Below are positions 15,560 through 23,833 of a stretch of 36,516 nt of DNA, one piece after another. Numbering within the stretch: position 1 is the first letter of the stretch; each line of letters begins with the position of its first letter. The position numbers were made by a program, and so were the translations under genes. Source of the stretch: an uncultured Lachnobacterium sp. (GTDB lineage: Bacteria; Bacillota; Clostridia; Lachnospirales; Lachnospiraceae); NCBI GenBank assembly GCA_945971355.1, contig CAMFPD010000002.1:1-36516 (forward strand), written 5' to 3'. Below the pieces are notes generated by a model that made no database searches, was not told the origin of the DNA, and saw nothing but the letters and a program-made list of their open reading frames with translations.

Positions 15560-15856
15560 ATGAGTAAAATATATATATTTGTTTTTATTATGATGTTAAT
15601 TGCATATTTGTCACCAAAGGAAGAATACAGGAAACTATTTCAATTTTTTGTTGGAGGTGTGATGGCAGTAATGCTTATTTTTCCTATTATTCAGTGGATT
15701 GATAAGGATGAAATGGCATCGGACATATTACAATGGCAGGAGACAAAACAAAAAATAGAAAGCATATATTATGAGCCAGAACAGGAGGTTGATATTTTTA
15801 GTTATGTCGATGAACTTGAAAATCAAGGACAAACTGAAGAACTGGAAGTGGAATGA
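15560..15856 (+). CDS. spoIIIAF: Stage III sporulation protein AF, short form
   Basis: 98 residues only. The two N-terminal membrane helices (3-17 and 28-46) match the family, including AYLSPKEEYRKLFQFFVGGVM between them. The soluble ring-building C-terminal domain of the classical protein (about 200 residues in Bacillus) is missing; it ends in an acidic tail (ENQGQTEELEVE). The next gene starts inside this one in another frame and is itself homologous from its N-terminus, so the shortening is not a simple frameshift. It is assigned by its place in the operon and its first 60 residues. Confidence 0.85.
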   Translation: MSKIYIFVFIMMLIAYLSPKEEYRKLFQFFVGGVMAVMLIFPIIQWIDKDEMASDILQWQETKQKIESIYYEPEQEVDIFSYVDELENQGQTEELEVE

Positions 15857-16181
15857 TTATTTGATTGTCATCCTTATAGGTATCCTTTTAATGATTGTTG
15901 CAATGCCTACATCAAAGAGTAAGGAGACAATTTCTGTGGTTGGAGATAATTTGATAGGAAGTGAGTCTGTTACAGATGAGGAGAACAGACTTAAAAATAT
16001 TTTATCCAAGATTGATGGCGTAGGTAAAGTGGACGTGATGATTGCCCCGGAAAATACCGGGGTTGTCATTGTGACAGAAGCTGCTGGAAATCCAGTGGTA
16101 GAAGAAAATATTTATGAGTCAGTTTTGGCATTATTTGATATGGAAATGCATAAGATTAAAATAGTTAAAATGTCAGAGTGA
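15810..16181 (+). CDS. spoIIIAG: Stage III sporulation protein AG, compact form
   Basis: 123 residues from the chosen ATG, with one membrane helix (about 16-32) and one small domain (57-121). The domain reads LKNILSKIDGVGKVDVMI, TGVVIVTEAAGNPVVEENI and VLALFDMEMHKIKIVKMS, which are the conserved first and last parts of the SpoIIIAG ring-building motif. The long insertion between them in Bacillus (229 residues in total), which forms the beta-triangle of the 30-fold ring, is absent. The start is uncertain: ATG at 15804 or 15810, or TTG at 15816. AGGAGG at 15783-15788 is the only ribosome site near and is rather far. The gene overlaps the end of spoIIIAF. Confidence 0.85.
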   Translation: MNLKIKDKLKNWKWNDYLIVILIGILLMIVAMPTSKSKETISVVGDNLIGSESVTDEENRLKNILSKIDGVGKVDVMIAPENTGVVIVTEAAGNPVVEENIYESVLALFDMEMHKIKIVKMSE

Positions 16182-16194
16182 AAGGATGATAAAA

Positions 16195-16776
16195 TTGAAA
16201 ACACATAAAAATCAAATTGTAATAACAACATTAGCATTACTTCTGGCTGTAGTCGGGTACATAAGCTATGATTACAAGACTTCAAATTTCAATGAAGAGA
16301 ATATTCCAGTTGCATCAACAGAACAGACTGTTGCCATGTATGATGAAAATCAGGTCTCTGATACGGAAGCAGTATTAAATGCAGGAGAGACAATTCTGAC
16401 AAGTGCACAGCTTGATTCAGCGGCAACGTATTGTGCAGAAGTCAAATTAAACAGAGAACAGGTTAGATCAAAAAATAAAGATGCTTTACTTGAAATTGTA
16501 AATAATCAGGCGGTGACAGAGGAACAAAAACAAAATGCAGTAGACGCACTAGTGAGACTTACAGAGGTAGCCCAGATGGAAGCAGACGCGGAAATGCTTC
16601 TGGAGGCAAAAGGCTTTGATAATGTGGTCGTTAGTATAAATGATAATTGCTGTGATGTTGTATTGGATATGGGGGAAGATACTGAAAGTGCCAGAGCACA
16701 GGTTGAGGATGTGATCAAAAGAAAAACCGATATAACAGCAGAAAATATAGTTATCACACCATTAAGTACAGAATAA
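16195..16776 (+). CDS. spoIIIAH: Stage III sporulation protein AH
   Basis: 193 residues. An N-terminal membrane helix (about 6-24) is followed by an extracytoplasmic helical stretch and a YscJ/FliF-like ring-building domain at the C-terminus (QMEADAEMLLEAKGFDNVVVSI, then DCNVVLDM-type strands and VEDVIKRKTDITAENIVITP). In known sporulators SpoIIIAH docks with forespore SpoIIQ across the intermembrane space. AAAGGA (16181-16186) overlaps the ATG at 16186 and is correctly spaced for the TTG at 16195, so I prefer the TTG; using the ATG adds three residues. It is the last gene of the operon. No clear terminator follows. Confidence 0.9.
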   Translation: MKTHKNQIVITTLALLLAVVGYISYDYKTSNFNEENIPVASTEQTVAMYDENQVSDTEAVLNAGETILTSAQLDSAATYCAEVKLNREQVRSKNKDALLEIVNNQAVTEEQKQNAVDALVRLTEVAQMEADAEMLLEAKGFDNVVVSINDNCCDVVLDMGEDTESARAQVEDVIKRKTDITAENIVITPLSTE

Positions 16777-16817
16777 AATGGTGACTCAAATTTTTACATG
16801 ATTTTAATGAAAAATGT

Positions 16818-16846
16818 TTTACATTTTAGGATAAAAGTCATAAAAT
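16818..16846 (+). promoter_or_regulatory. Promoter of the diguanylate cyclase gene
   Basis: TTTACA (16818-16823), 17-base spacer, TAAAAT (16841-16846), about 43 bases before the start codon. The leader shows no GEMM-like c-di-GMP riboswitch. Confidence 0.55.
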
Positions 16847-16889
16847 AAAGTTGGTATGTAGTATGTGCCATATAAAGGAGAAACTCAAG

Positions 16890-18764
16890 ATGGAAAATGA
16901 TATATCAATGAGTGAGGAAGCCAAGCATAGATTAAGGAAACTAAGAGTTTTAAAGTTGTCTGCATTTTTGCTTGTTTTGGATTTAATACTGGTTGGCTTT
17001 ACATACGTAGTTTTAATCAATAATAATCAACGGAATGCTAAAAAAACCGGTGAGGTAATGCTTAATCAGATATGCAGCATTTTGGGAAAAAATAAGTCAA
17101 CTGAAGATTCGCTTATGGATTCCTTGAAGGAAGAGTATACTATCAGAGCAAAAACTGTTGCATACATGTTGGATCATCATCCTGATGCAGAGAACAGTGT
17201 GGTAGAACTGAATAAAATAGCAAAACTTATGTCTCTTGATGAGATTCATATATATGATGAGAATGGTACAATCTATTCTGGAACATTGAAAGGGTATTAT
17301 GGGAAAAGCTTTGATTCAGACGAAGAGATGAGTTACTTTAAACCAATGCTTCAAGATAAGAGCTTGTCAATGTGTTGTGATATAAAATCAGATGTGTCTG
17401 ATAAAGGCAGTATGATGTATGCCATAACATGGAATAGCACTGGTGAGAAAATGGTTCAGGTCGGAATAAAACCAGTGCGAATGTTAAAAGAATTTGAAAG
17501 TAATAAGGTTTCAAATGTAGTTGATTCAATGCCTGTATATGATAATCTTAATATATATGTAGCAGATATAGAAACAAAAGCGGTACTTGGAACGACTGAT
17601 GAAAATGTAAAAGATGCATTGGAAGATTTGGAAATGTACTTGTATGGAATGTCGGATGATACAGTTATCAATTTTGTGGCACCTGTTGATGGTGAGGTGT
17701 GTTACTGTACGGCAATAAAAAAGGATGGCGATTTGATATGTATTACTCAGGGCAAGGCAGAGAATGTTAGAAGCACACTGCTCTCGGTTTTGATAGTATT
17801 TACATATCTTCTAATGGCATCTGTTGTTTTGCTCTTTATTATGAACAGAATGTATATCATAAAAGGAAAACAAGCAGAGCAGTTTTCGGTTTTGACAACT
17901 ATGTCGGATATTTATTATAGTATGTACTTAATTGACCTTTCAGACAAAACCTTTGTGGAGTATTCCTCTCAAAATCAGATCAGAGATGTGGTAACCCGCC
18001 ATAGTGGAGAAGATGTTGTTGCAATAATGAAAAATATAATAGATGAGACTATGACAGAGGCTTACATAGAAAAAGGCCAGAAATTTTCTGATTTGACCAC
18101 TCTGGCAAGCCGAATGAAAGACAAAAAGATTATTTTTAAAGATTTGCTCAGCAAAGAGGTGGGGTGGATTAGAATTTCCTTTATTACCATAAACACTGAC
18201 AAGGAGGGATTGCCACAAAAGGTTATCTGTACAACACAGATTATTGATGAGGAGAAGCGCAAGGAGGAGTATCTGATTCGTGAATCCAATACGGATAAGC
18301 TTACTCAATGCTACAACAGAAGAGCTTATGAGGAGGACGTTGATATATACCAAAATCATTCCATGGAGAAGGAATTCACCTTTATATCAATGGATGTGAA
18401 TGGTCTTAAAGCTATAAATGATTCATTAGGACATGAGGCTGGGGATGAATTGTTAAAGGCAGCGGCATTATGTATGACAAAGTGCTTCGGAAAATATGGT
18501 AAGGTTTATCGCATTGGTGGAGATGAATTTGTGGCAATAATTGTTGTTGGTGATGATGTATTGAAACAAATCAAAAAAGAATTCGAGCATAATGTTGATG
18601 AGTGGTCGGGAAATCTTATTGATAGAATATCTGTTTCCTGTGGTTATGTTACCAGAAATGAATTTCCTGATGCCACTTTCAAAGAAATTGCAAGAATAGC
18701 AGATACCAGAATGTATGAAGAAAAAGCAAGACATTATAAAATACTTGGAAGTGTTCCAAGATAA
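16890..18764 (+). CDS. Membrane diguanylate cyclase with external sensor domain
   Basis: 624 residues from the ATG at 16890, which has AAAGGAG nine bases upstream; an earlier in-frame ATG at 16851 has no ribosome site. A first membrane helix (about 20-43) and a second (about 298-318) enclose an external Cache-like sensor of about 250 residues. A PAS-like linker region (335-455) leads to a C-terminal GGDEF domain (about 470-615) with an intact GGDEF at 543-547 and the DxLT-type entry NTDKLTQCYNRRAYEED. It should make c-di-GMP from two GTP at the membrane. The RxxD inhibitory site is absent (GKYG instead). Two chemoreceptor genes follow on the same strand, so the three may serve motility or adhesion control. 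Confidence 0.92.
   Translation: MENDISMSEEAKHRLRKLRVLKLSAFLLVLDLILVGFTYVVLINNNQRNAKKTGEVMLNQICSILGKNKSTEDSLMDSLKEEYTIRAKTVAYMLDHHPDAENSVVELNKIAKLMSLDEIHIYDENGTIYSGTLKGYYGKSFDSDEEMSYFKPMLQDKSLSMCCDIKSDVSDKGSMMYAITWNSTGEKMVQVGIKPVRMLKEFESNKVSNVVDSMPVYDNLNIYVADIETKAVLGTTDENVKDALEDLEMYLYGMSDDTVINFVAPVDGEVCYCTAIKKDGDLICITQGKAENVRSTLLSVLIVFTYLLMASVVLLFIMNRMYIIKGKQAEQFSVLTTMSDIYYSMYLIDLSDKTFVEYSSQNQIRDVVTRHSGEDVVAIMKNIIDETMTEAYIEKGQKFSDLTTLASRMKDKKIIFKDLLSKEVGWIRISFITINTDKEGLPQKVICTTQIIDEEKRKEEYLIRESNTDKLTQCYNRRAYEEDVDIYQNHSMEKEFTFISMDVNGLKAINDSLGHEAGDELLKAAALCMTKCFGKYGKVYRIGGDEFVAIIVVGDDVLKQIKKEFEHNVDEWSGNLIDRISVSCGYVTRNEFPDATFKEIARIADTRMYEEKARHYKILGSVPR
18744..18760. repeat. Perfect palindrome at the end of the cyclase gene
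   Basis: CTTGGAA, GTG, TTCCAAG: a seven-pair perfect inverted repeat covering the last codons of the cyclase gene. It is followed by an A-rich stretch and a late T run (18780-18789). It could be a weak terminator or a protein-binding site; it may also be chance within coding sequence. Confidence 0.4.
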
Positions 18765-18842
18765 ATTCATAAAAAGACTGTTTCTTTTTAATATAATATG
18801 GTACAATATTCCTAAATTAGAAGACATTTGGAGGTATTAGAC

Positions 18843-20519
18843 ATGAACAATCACAAAAGAAAAAGTGTTGCAACAAAGATTGCATTGCTGGTAATTGCAG
18901 CAGTTGTTTTGTCGAATTTAGTGTGTATCACAATTTGCATTTATTCTGCGAGAAATCAGATTAGCAGAGCTGTGCAGAATAATATGTTAGGCATGGCTGA
19001 GACATATTCAACAACTGTATATGGCATTCAGGAGCAACAAGGTGGGGAGCCACTTTCTTATGAACGTTATGCGGAGGTTTTAAGCAGTGTTCAGGTTAAG
19101 GGAATGGACAGCTCGTATATTTATGTGGTAGATGCAGCTGGAACTATGTTGTACCATCCGACACAGGATAAGGTTGGACAACCTGTTGAGAATGAAGTTG
19201 TAAAAGGGCTGGTAGCAAAGCTTGAAGCGGGAGAACATCCAACACCAAGTGTCGTAAAGTATGAATTTAAAGGTGTTACGAAGTATGCAGGTTATTCCAT
19301 TACACCAGATAATTTAATAGTAGTAGTTTCTGCCGACGAAAGCGACGCTCTTTCAGGAATTCACGGAGCGACTAAGGTTGCTGTTGCAGCTGCAGTTTTT
19401 ATGGTTATAGTTGCAGCTGTAGTTGCTGTTGTACTTAGTAAGAGAATAGTAAAACCTCTTGTAAAGGTTAGTGAAATGGTGCGAGAGATTGCCCATGGAA
19501 ATCTGAAAATTGAGCTGAATGATATGAAGAATTCCGATGATGAGGTTGGAATGATTGTTGACTCAGTAAAAAATATGAGTGAGTCTTTGAATCAAATAGT
19601 GGGAAAAATCAGAGAAACAAGTAATACAATGGCTAAGCAGAGCTCTGAACTTAATGTCACAAGTGAACAGACATTGGAAGCAAATGGCGAGATCTCCAAG
19701 GCTGTAGAGGATGTGGCTGAAGGTTCTACAAGTATGGCTGCATCAATTTCAAATATAAATGACAATTTGGAGCATATGTCCAGTGAGACGAATACAATTG
19801 ATTCTTCTGTTGTTGATATTAGAACTCAGGCTTTAGTAGTGCAGGAGAAGAGCTCTACCATGAATGAAAAGATGCTCAAGATGCAGCGAAGTAGTGTGAA
19901 GATGGCAGATGGCATTTCGTATATCACAGAGCGTATTCAGAAGGTAAATGAAGTGGTAAGTAAAGTGGGAGAGATTATCTCTGTCATTGAAAGTATTTCA
20001 GGACAGACAAATCTGCTTTCGCTTAATGCGTCAATTGAGGCTGCAAGAGCTGGAGAAGCCGGGCGAGGCTTTGCGGTTGTGGCAGATGAGATTCGTGTTC
20101 TTTCAGATAATACAAGCTCAGAGCTTAATAATATCAAAGAGATAATTACAGAACTTACGAAGGCGTGTGAGGAATGTGTATCTGCCTCAGATGTTGTTGT
20201 AGAGGATAATAGAGAACAACAGGAAGAACTTCATTCTGTTTTGGAAGAGTTTGGTTCACTGGATACACAGATAGAACTCACAGCACAGAAGGCAGAGGAA
20301 ATAAAACAGCTTGTTGCAGACATGGTTTCACTTAATTATAATATAACTGAGAGCAGTGATGGACTTACTGATGTGAGCTCATCTAATGCGGCGGCCACCG
20401 AGGAGGTTACTGCAAATATACAGGAACTGAATGCTATGATGCATGGAGTGGCAAATATTGCTTATCAGATGAATGAGCATTCTAGACAAATGAACGAGGC
20501 ACTTGCTTTTTTTAAATAA
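18843..20519 (+). CDS. Methyl-accepting chemotaxis protein with Cache-type sensor (558 aa)
   Basis: Membrane helix 1 (about 12-34), an external single-Cache-like domain (about 37-170, with SSYIYVVDAAGTMLYHPTQDK as landmark) and membrane helix 2 (about 177-199). A HAMP domain (200-252) and the long signalling coiled coil follow. The hairpin tip reads ISGQTNLLSLNASIEAARAGE (about 385-405), nearly identical to the universal CheA/CheW contact tip. No C-terminal methyltransferase-binding pentapeptide is present. I chose the ATG at 18843 because GGAGGT (18830-18835) is seven bases upstream; an in-frame TTG five codons earlier overlaps that site. A TATAAT (18792-18797) lies upstream without a convincing -35. 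The ligand is unknown. Confidence 0.95.
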   Translation: MNNHKRKSVATKIALLVIAAVVLSNLVCITICIYSARNQISRAVQNNMLGMAETYSTTVYGIQEQQGGEPLSYERYAEVLSSVQVKGMDSSYIYVVDAAGTMLYHPTQDKVGQPVENEVVKGLVAKLEAGEHPTPSVVKYEFKGVTKYAGYSITPDNLIVVVSADESDALSGIHGATKVAVAAAVFMVIVAAVVAVVLSKRIVKPLVKVSEMVREIAHGNLKIELNDMKNSDDEVGMIVDSVKNMSESLNQIVGKIRETSNTMAKQSSELNVTSEQTLEANGEISKAVEDVAEGSTSMAASISNINDNLEHMSSETNTIDSSVVDIRTQALVVQEKSSTMNEKMLKMQRSSVKMADGISYITERIQKVNEVVSKVGEIISVIESISGQTNLLSLNASIEAARAGEAGRGFAVVADEIRVLSDNTSSELNNIKEIITELTKACEECVSASDVVVEDNREQQEELHSVLEEFGSLDTQIELTAQKAEEIKQLVADMVSLNYNITESSDGLTDVSSSNAAATEEVTANIQELNAMMHGVANIAYQMNEHSRQMNEALAFFK

Positions 20520-20551
20520 TTAATGAATTAATGGCATATGGGAGTTAAAAT

Positions 20552-21970
20552 ATGAGGAAACAAAAGAGCTTGAACAGAAAACTCACGACAATGTTATTGG
20601 TACTTGGTCTATTGGCGGTTCTTATTACATTAGCAAATGTAAGTGCGTTAAAAATTATCAGTAATTTTAATAGTGATCTTACTGAATCACTTGCTACATA
20701 TGAAGAGGCTATAAAGTCGGGGGATGAGAGTACAATTGCAGATGCAAAGTCTGATGTTGAGTTTGCAATTAGACATAGCAACATCAAAATAGAAGGAACA
20801 TATGTATTTGACTATGTACTTGTGTTTGTAGATGTTGTAATAATTGTGATTCTCAGCATTATAATTAGAAGAACCGTGGTTCTGCCTGCGCAAAAAGCAA
20901 AGACAGATTTGGATGAAATTATCAGTGGCATTGAATCTGGACGAGGGGATTTAACTCTTCGAGTTGCTGATAAGACAGGAGATGAAATTGGACAGCTTGC
21001 CAGTGGAATTAACCAATTCATTGAAGTCTTGCAGAATTTGATGATTAAAATTCAAAATGCTTCATCTGACATGAATAGCTCTGTTATGCTCGTGCGTGAG
21101 GAAGCAGAATCTTCAAATATCAATGCGACAAATGTAAGTGCTACAACAGAGCAGATGGCAGCTTCTATGGAAGAAGTGTCGGCTTCTCTACATGAACTGA
21201 CTATGGGTTGTGGAGAAATGCTTGATAAGATTTCTACAATTAATGATAAGGCAAATGTGTCAGCTACACGTCTTCAGGAGGTTAAGGCAAAAGCTGCAGA
21301 GAGATATAAGGACGCTGTCAATGCAAAGGAAAAGACTATTTCAACCTTCGAAAACATAGAGAGTGGAGTTGTGGCTTCTGTTGAGGCTTCTAAGTCTGTT
21401 AGTCAGATTACAGAGCTTACAGATAATATTTTAAGTATTGCAGCACAGACAAACCTTCTTGCATTAAATGCCAGCATTGAGGCTGCAAGAGCAGGGGAAG
21501 CTGGAAAGGGATTTGCTGTTGTAGCTGATGAAATCAGACAGCTTGCAGATAATTCGAGAGAGACAGCAAACAGTATTCAGGCAATTAGTGGTCAGGTAAT
21601 TGATGCAGTTACTGATTTGGCTGGTAATGCTACAGAGATGATTCGTTTTGTGGATGAAGAAGTTGCTAATGACTATGATAATTTCGTTAATATAATCGGA
21701 AAGTATGAGTCTGATTCAGATGAAGCAAGTATTTCTTTCTCTGAATTTGCTGATATGGCTACAGATAGTGTAGATACCATGACAAAGATGAATGATGGAA
21801 TAAATAATATTTCTGTTACAATAGAAGAGTCAACTCGCGGTATTACTAATGTAGCTGAGGAAATATCGAAGCTTGTTATGGCGATTTCGTCTATTTCAGT
21901 TCAGGCAGGAGAAAATAAAAATATTTCTGATGGATTGTCAGGCGAAGTATCTAAATTTGAAAAAATGTAA
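20552..21970 (+). CDS. Methyl-accepting chemotaxis protein with very short external loop (472 aa)
   Basis: Membrane helices at about 13-33 and 86-105 enclose an external part of only about 50 residues, too small for a Cache or four-helix sensor. A HAMP region (106-160) and the signalling domain follow, with the tip IAAQTNLLALNASIEAARAGE (about 296-316). Its segment order and heptad pattern differ from the preceding receptor, so this is not a recent duplicate. The start ATG has GGGAG eight bases upstream. It follows the first receptor by 32 bases, probably in one transcript, and a long terminator closes the unit. With so little external protein it may sense membrane state or work with a partner; that is inference. 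Confidence 0.94.
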   Translation: MRKQKSLNRKLTTMLLVLGLLAVLITLANVSALKIISNFNSDLTESLATYEEAIKSGDESTIADAKSDVEFAIRHSNIKIEGTYVFDYVLVFVDVVIIVILSIIIRRTVVLPAQKAKTDLDEIISGIESGRGDLTLRVADKTGDEIGQLASGINQFIEVLQNLMIKIQNASSDMNSSVMLVREEAESSNINATNVSATTEQMAASMEEVSASLHELTMGCGEMLDKISTINDKANVSATRLQEVKAKAAERYKDAVNAKEKTISTFENIESGVVASVEASKSVSQITELTDNILSIAAQTNLLALNASIEAARAGEAGKGFAVVADEIRQLADNSRETANSIQAISGQVIDAVTDLAGNATEMIRFVDEEVANDYDNFVNIIGKYESDSDEASISFSEFADMATDSVDTMTKMNDGINNISVTIEESTRGITNVAEEISKLVMAISSISVQAGENKNISDGLSGEVSKFEKM

Positions 21971-21975
21971 ATAAT

Positions 21976-22052
21976 TAAATTCCCAATTTTCATATTTGTA
22001 AATGAAATGTGTCATACATGTATTTTACAAATAGAAGATTGGGAATTTTTTT
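21976..22052 (+). terminator. Very long terminator hairpin after the chemoreceptor genes
   Basis: The arms AAATTCCCAAT.TTC.TATTTGTAAA and TTTACAAATAGAAGATTGGGAATTT pair over about 25 bases with one wobble and one bulge, followed by seven T. An A-rich flank on the other side could allow some function in reverse. Confidence 0.88.
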
Positions 22053-22100
22053 GAATAAATTTTAATAATAATATGAAAGTGAAACCTGTAAATAATGGCG

Positions 22101-22173
22101 AACTTATTTGATATTAAGAATAAGTTTCCTGTTAGGAATTAGTCTGATTTTAAGACAAACATTTTAAGACTAA
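22101..22173. repeat. Inverted and direct repeats upstream of the prfC promoter
   Basis: Three elements lie in 73 bases: AACTTATT (22101-22108) with AATAAGTT (22119-22126); TTAGTCT (22139-22145) with AGACTAA (22167-22173); and a perfect 10-bp direct repeat ATTTTAAGAC at 22147-22156 and 22161-22170. The last ends three bases before the -35 box, which suggests an operator. Confidence 0.5.
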
Positions 22174-22175
22174 CG

Positions 22176-22204
22176 TTGAAATATTAGAAAAATTAAGATA
22201 TACT
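22176..22204 (+). promoter_or_regulatory. Promoter of prfC
   Basis: TTGAAA (22176-22181), 17-base spacer, TATACT (22199-22204). The start codon follows after 32 bases with GGAGGA as ribosome site. Confidence 0.65.
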
Positions 22205-22236
22205 ATACTTCGAATTTTTTAGTGGAGGAAATATAA

Positions 22237-23829
22237 GTGGGAAATCTTAGAAGTGAAATAGAAAAAAGAAGAACCTTTGCAATTATCTCACATCCAGATG
22301 CGGGAAAGACAACTTTGACAGAAAAATTTCTTTTATATGGTGGAGCAATCAATCTTGCAGGTTCTGTAAAAGGAAAGGCAACTGCGAGACATGCAGTTTC
22401 AGACTGGATGGAAATAGAGAAACAGAGAGGTATTTCAGTTACATCATCTGTTCTTCAGTTTAACTATGATGGCTATTGTATAAATATTCTGGATACACCA
22501 GGACATCAGGATTTCTCAGAGGATACCTACAGAACTTTGATGGCGGCCGATTCTGCTGTCATGGTAATAGATGCTAGTAAGGGTGTTGAGGCACAGACTA
22601 GAAAGCTTTTTAAGGTTTGTGTCATGAGACATATTCCTATTTTTACATTTATCAACAAGATGGATCGGGATGCAAATGACACATTTGAGTTACTAGATGA
22701 TATTGAAAAGGAGCTTGGAATTGCAACCTGTCCTATAAATTGGCCGATTGGTTCTGGTAAGGATTTTAAGGGCGTTTATGATAGAGAAAAACGTCAGGTT
22801 ATGACTTTTGCAGATACTTTAAAAGGTACAAAGGAAGGCTCTGAGAAGATTATTTCGATTGATGACGATGCACTTGAGGGTGAAATTGGAAGTGATTTCA
22901 AAGCACAGTTACTTGATGAAATTGAGCTTTTAGATGGAGCTAGTGCTGAGTTTGACATGGAGAAGGTTACAAAGGGTGAACTTTCACCTGTATTTTTTGG
23001 ATCCGCGCTTACAAACTTTGGAGTTGAGACATTTTTGCAGCATTTTTTACAGATGACCTATTCACCTAAAGCAAGGACTGCTGATGTAGGAACAATTGAT
23101 CCTTTCTCAGAGGATTTTTCTGCCTTTGTGTTTAAAATTCAGGCAAATATGAATAAAAATCATAGAGACAGGATTGCGTTTATGAGAATATGTTCAGGTA
23201 AGTTTACAGCCGGAATGGAAGTGACTCATGTTCAGGGTGGCAAAACATTGAAGCTGGCACAGCCACAGCAGATGATGGCAGATGAGAGAAAGATGGTTGA
23301 GGAAGCTTATGCTGGAGATATTATAGGAATTTTCGACCCGGGCATTTATTCTATAGGTGACACTCTTACTACTTCAAAACAGAAATTTAAATTTGAGGGG
23401 ATTCCAACCTTTGCACCGGAACACTTTGCAAGAGTAAGGCTTGTTGACTCAATGAAGAGAAAACAGTTTGTAAAGGGAGTTACACAGATTGCGCAGGAGG
23501 GGGCAATTCAGATTTTTCAGGAATACAAAGGTGGAATGGAAGAGATTATTGTAGGTGTTGTAGGTGTTCTCCAGTTTGATGTATTGAAATTCAGATTGGA
23601 AAATGAGTACAACGTTGAGATTAGATTAGAAAATCTTCCATATGAACATATCAGATGGATTGAAAATAAGGATGAGGTTGATGTGGATAAGATTTCAGGA
23701 ACAAGCGATATGAAGAAAGTTATTGATATGAAGGGTAATCCTTTACTTGTCTTTGTAAATGAGTGGAGTATTGGAATGACACTTGATAGAAATGAGGGAC
23801 TTGTACTTACTGAGTTTGGTAGAAACTAA
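22237..23829 (+). CDS. prfC: Peptide chain release factor 3
   Basis: 530 residues, the standard RF3 length. This translational GTPase removes RF1/RF2 from the ribosome after termination. G1 is HPDAGKTT (19-26), the switch II region is DTPGHQDFSEDTYR (86-99) with the RF3-typical YR, and the NKMD specificity motif is at 140-143. The segment KRRTFAIISHPDAGK at the start and the C-terminal domain with the GVLQFDVLKFRLENEYNVE stretch separate RF3 from EF-G and LepA. The start is a GTG at 22237 with GGAGGA eight bases upstream; no better ATG exists near it. It is monocistronic between its promoter and the downstream terminator. Confidence 0.96.
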   Translation: MGNLRSEIEKRRTFAIISHPDAGKTTLTEKFLLYGGAINLAGSVKGKATARHAVSDWMEIEKQRGISVTSSVLQFNYDGYCINILDTPGHQDFSEDTYRTLMAADSAVMVIDASKGVEAQTRKLFKVCVMRHIPIFTFINKMDRDANDTFELLDDIEKELGIATCPINWPIGSGKDFKGVYDREKRQVMTFADTLKGTKEGSEKIISIDDDALEGEIGSDFKAQLLDEIELLDGASAEFDMEKVTKGELSPVFFGSALTNFGVETFLQHFLQMTYSPKARTADVGTIDPFSEDFSAFVFKIQANMNKNHRDRIAFMRICSGKFTAGMEVTHVQGGKTLKLAQPQQMMADERKMVEEAYAGDIIGIFDPGIYSIGDTLTTSKQKFKFEGIPTFAPEHFARVRLVDSMKRKQFVKGVTQIAQEGAIQIFQEYKGGMEEIIVGVVGVLQFDVLKFRLENEYNVEIRLENLPYEHIRWIENKDEVDVDKISGTSDMKKVIDMKGNPLLVFVNEWSIGMTLDRNEGLVLTEFGRN

Positions 23830-23833
23830 GCTA

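Noticed and set aside
15560..16181. SpoIIIAF ends early and overlaps the next frame, which first suggests a frameshift in one longer gene
   Set aside because: The overlapping frame is homologous to SpoIIIAG from its own N-terminal membrane helix. The missing SpoIIIAF domain is not coded in any frame between them. Two intact short genes fit better.
16777..16889. c-di-GMP riboswitch before the diguanylate cyclase
   Set aside because: The leader lacks the conserved GEMM elements and shows only AT-rich sequence with an ordinary promoter.
17940..18359. 139-codon minus-strand frame inside the cyclase gene
   Set aside because: The plus strand codes for the PAS-like and GGDEF parts with intact motifs; the antisense frame is hydrophobic shadow sequence.
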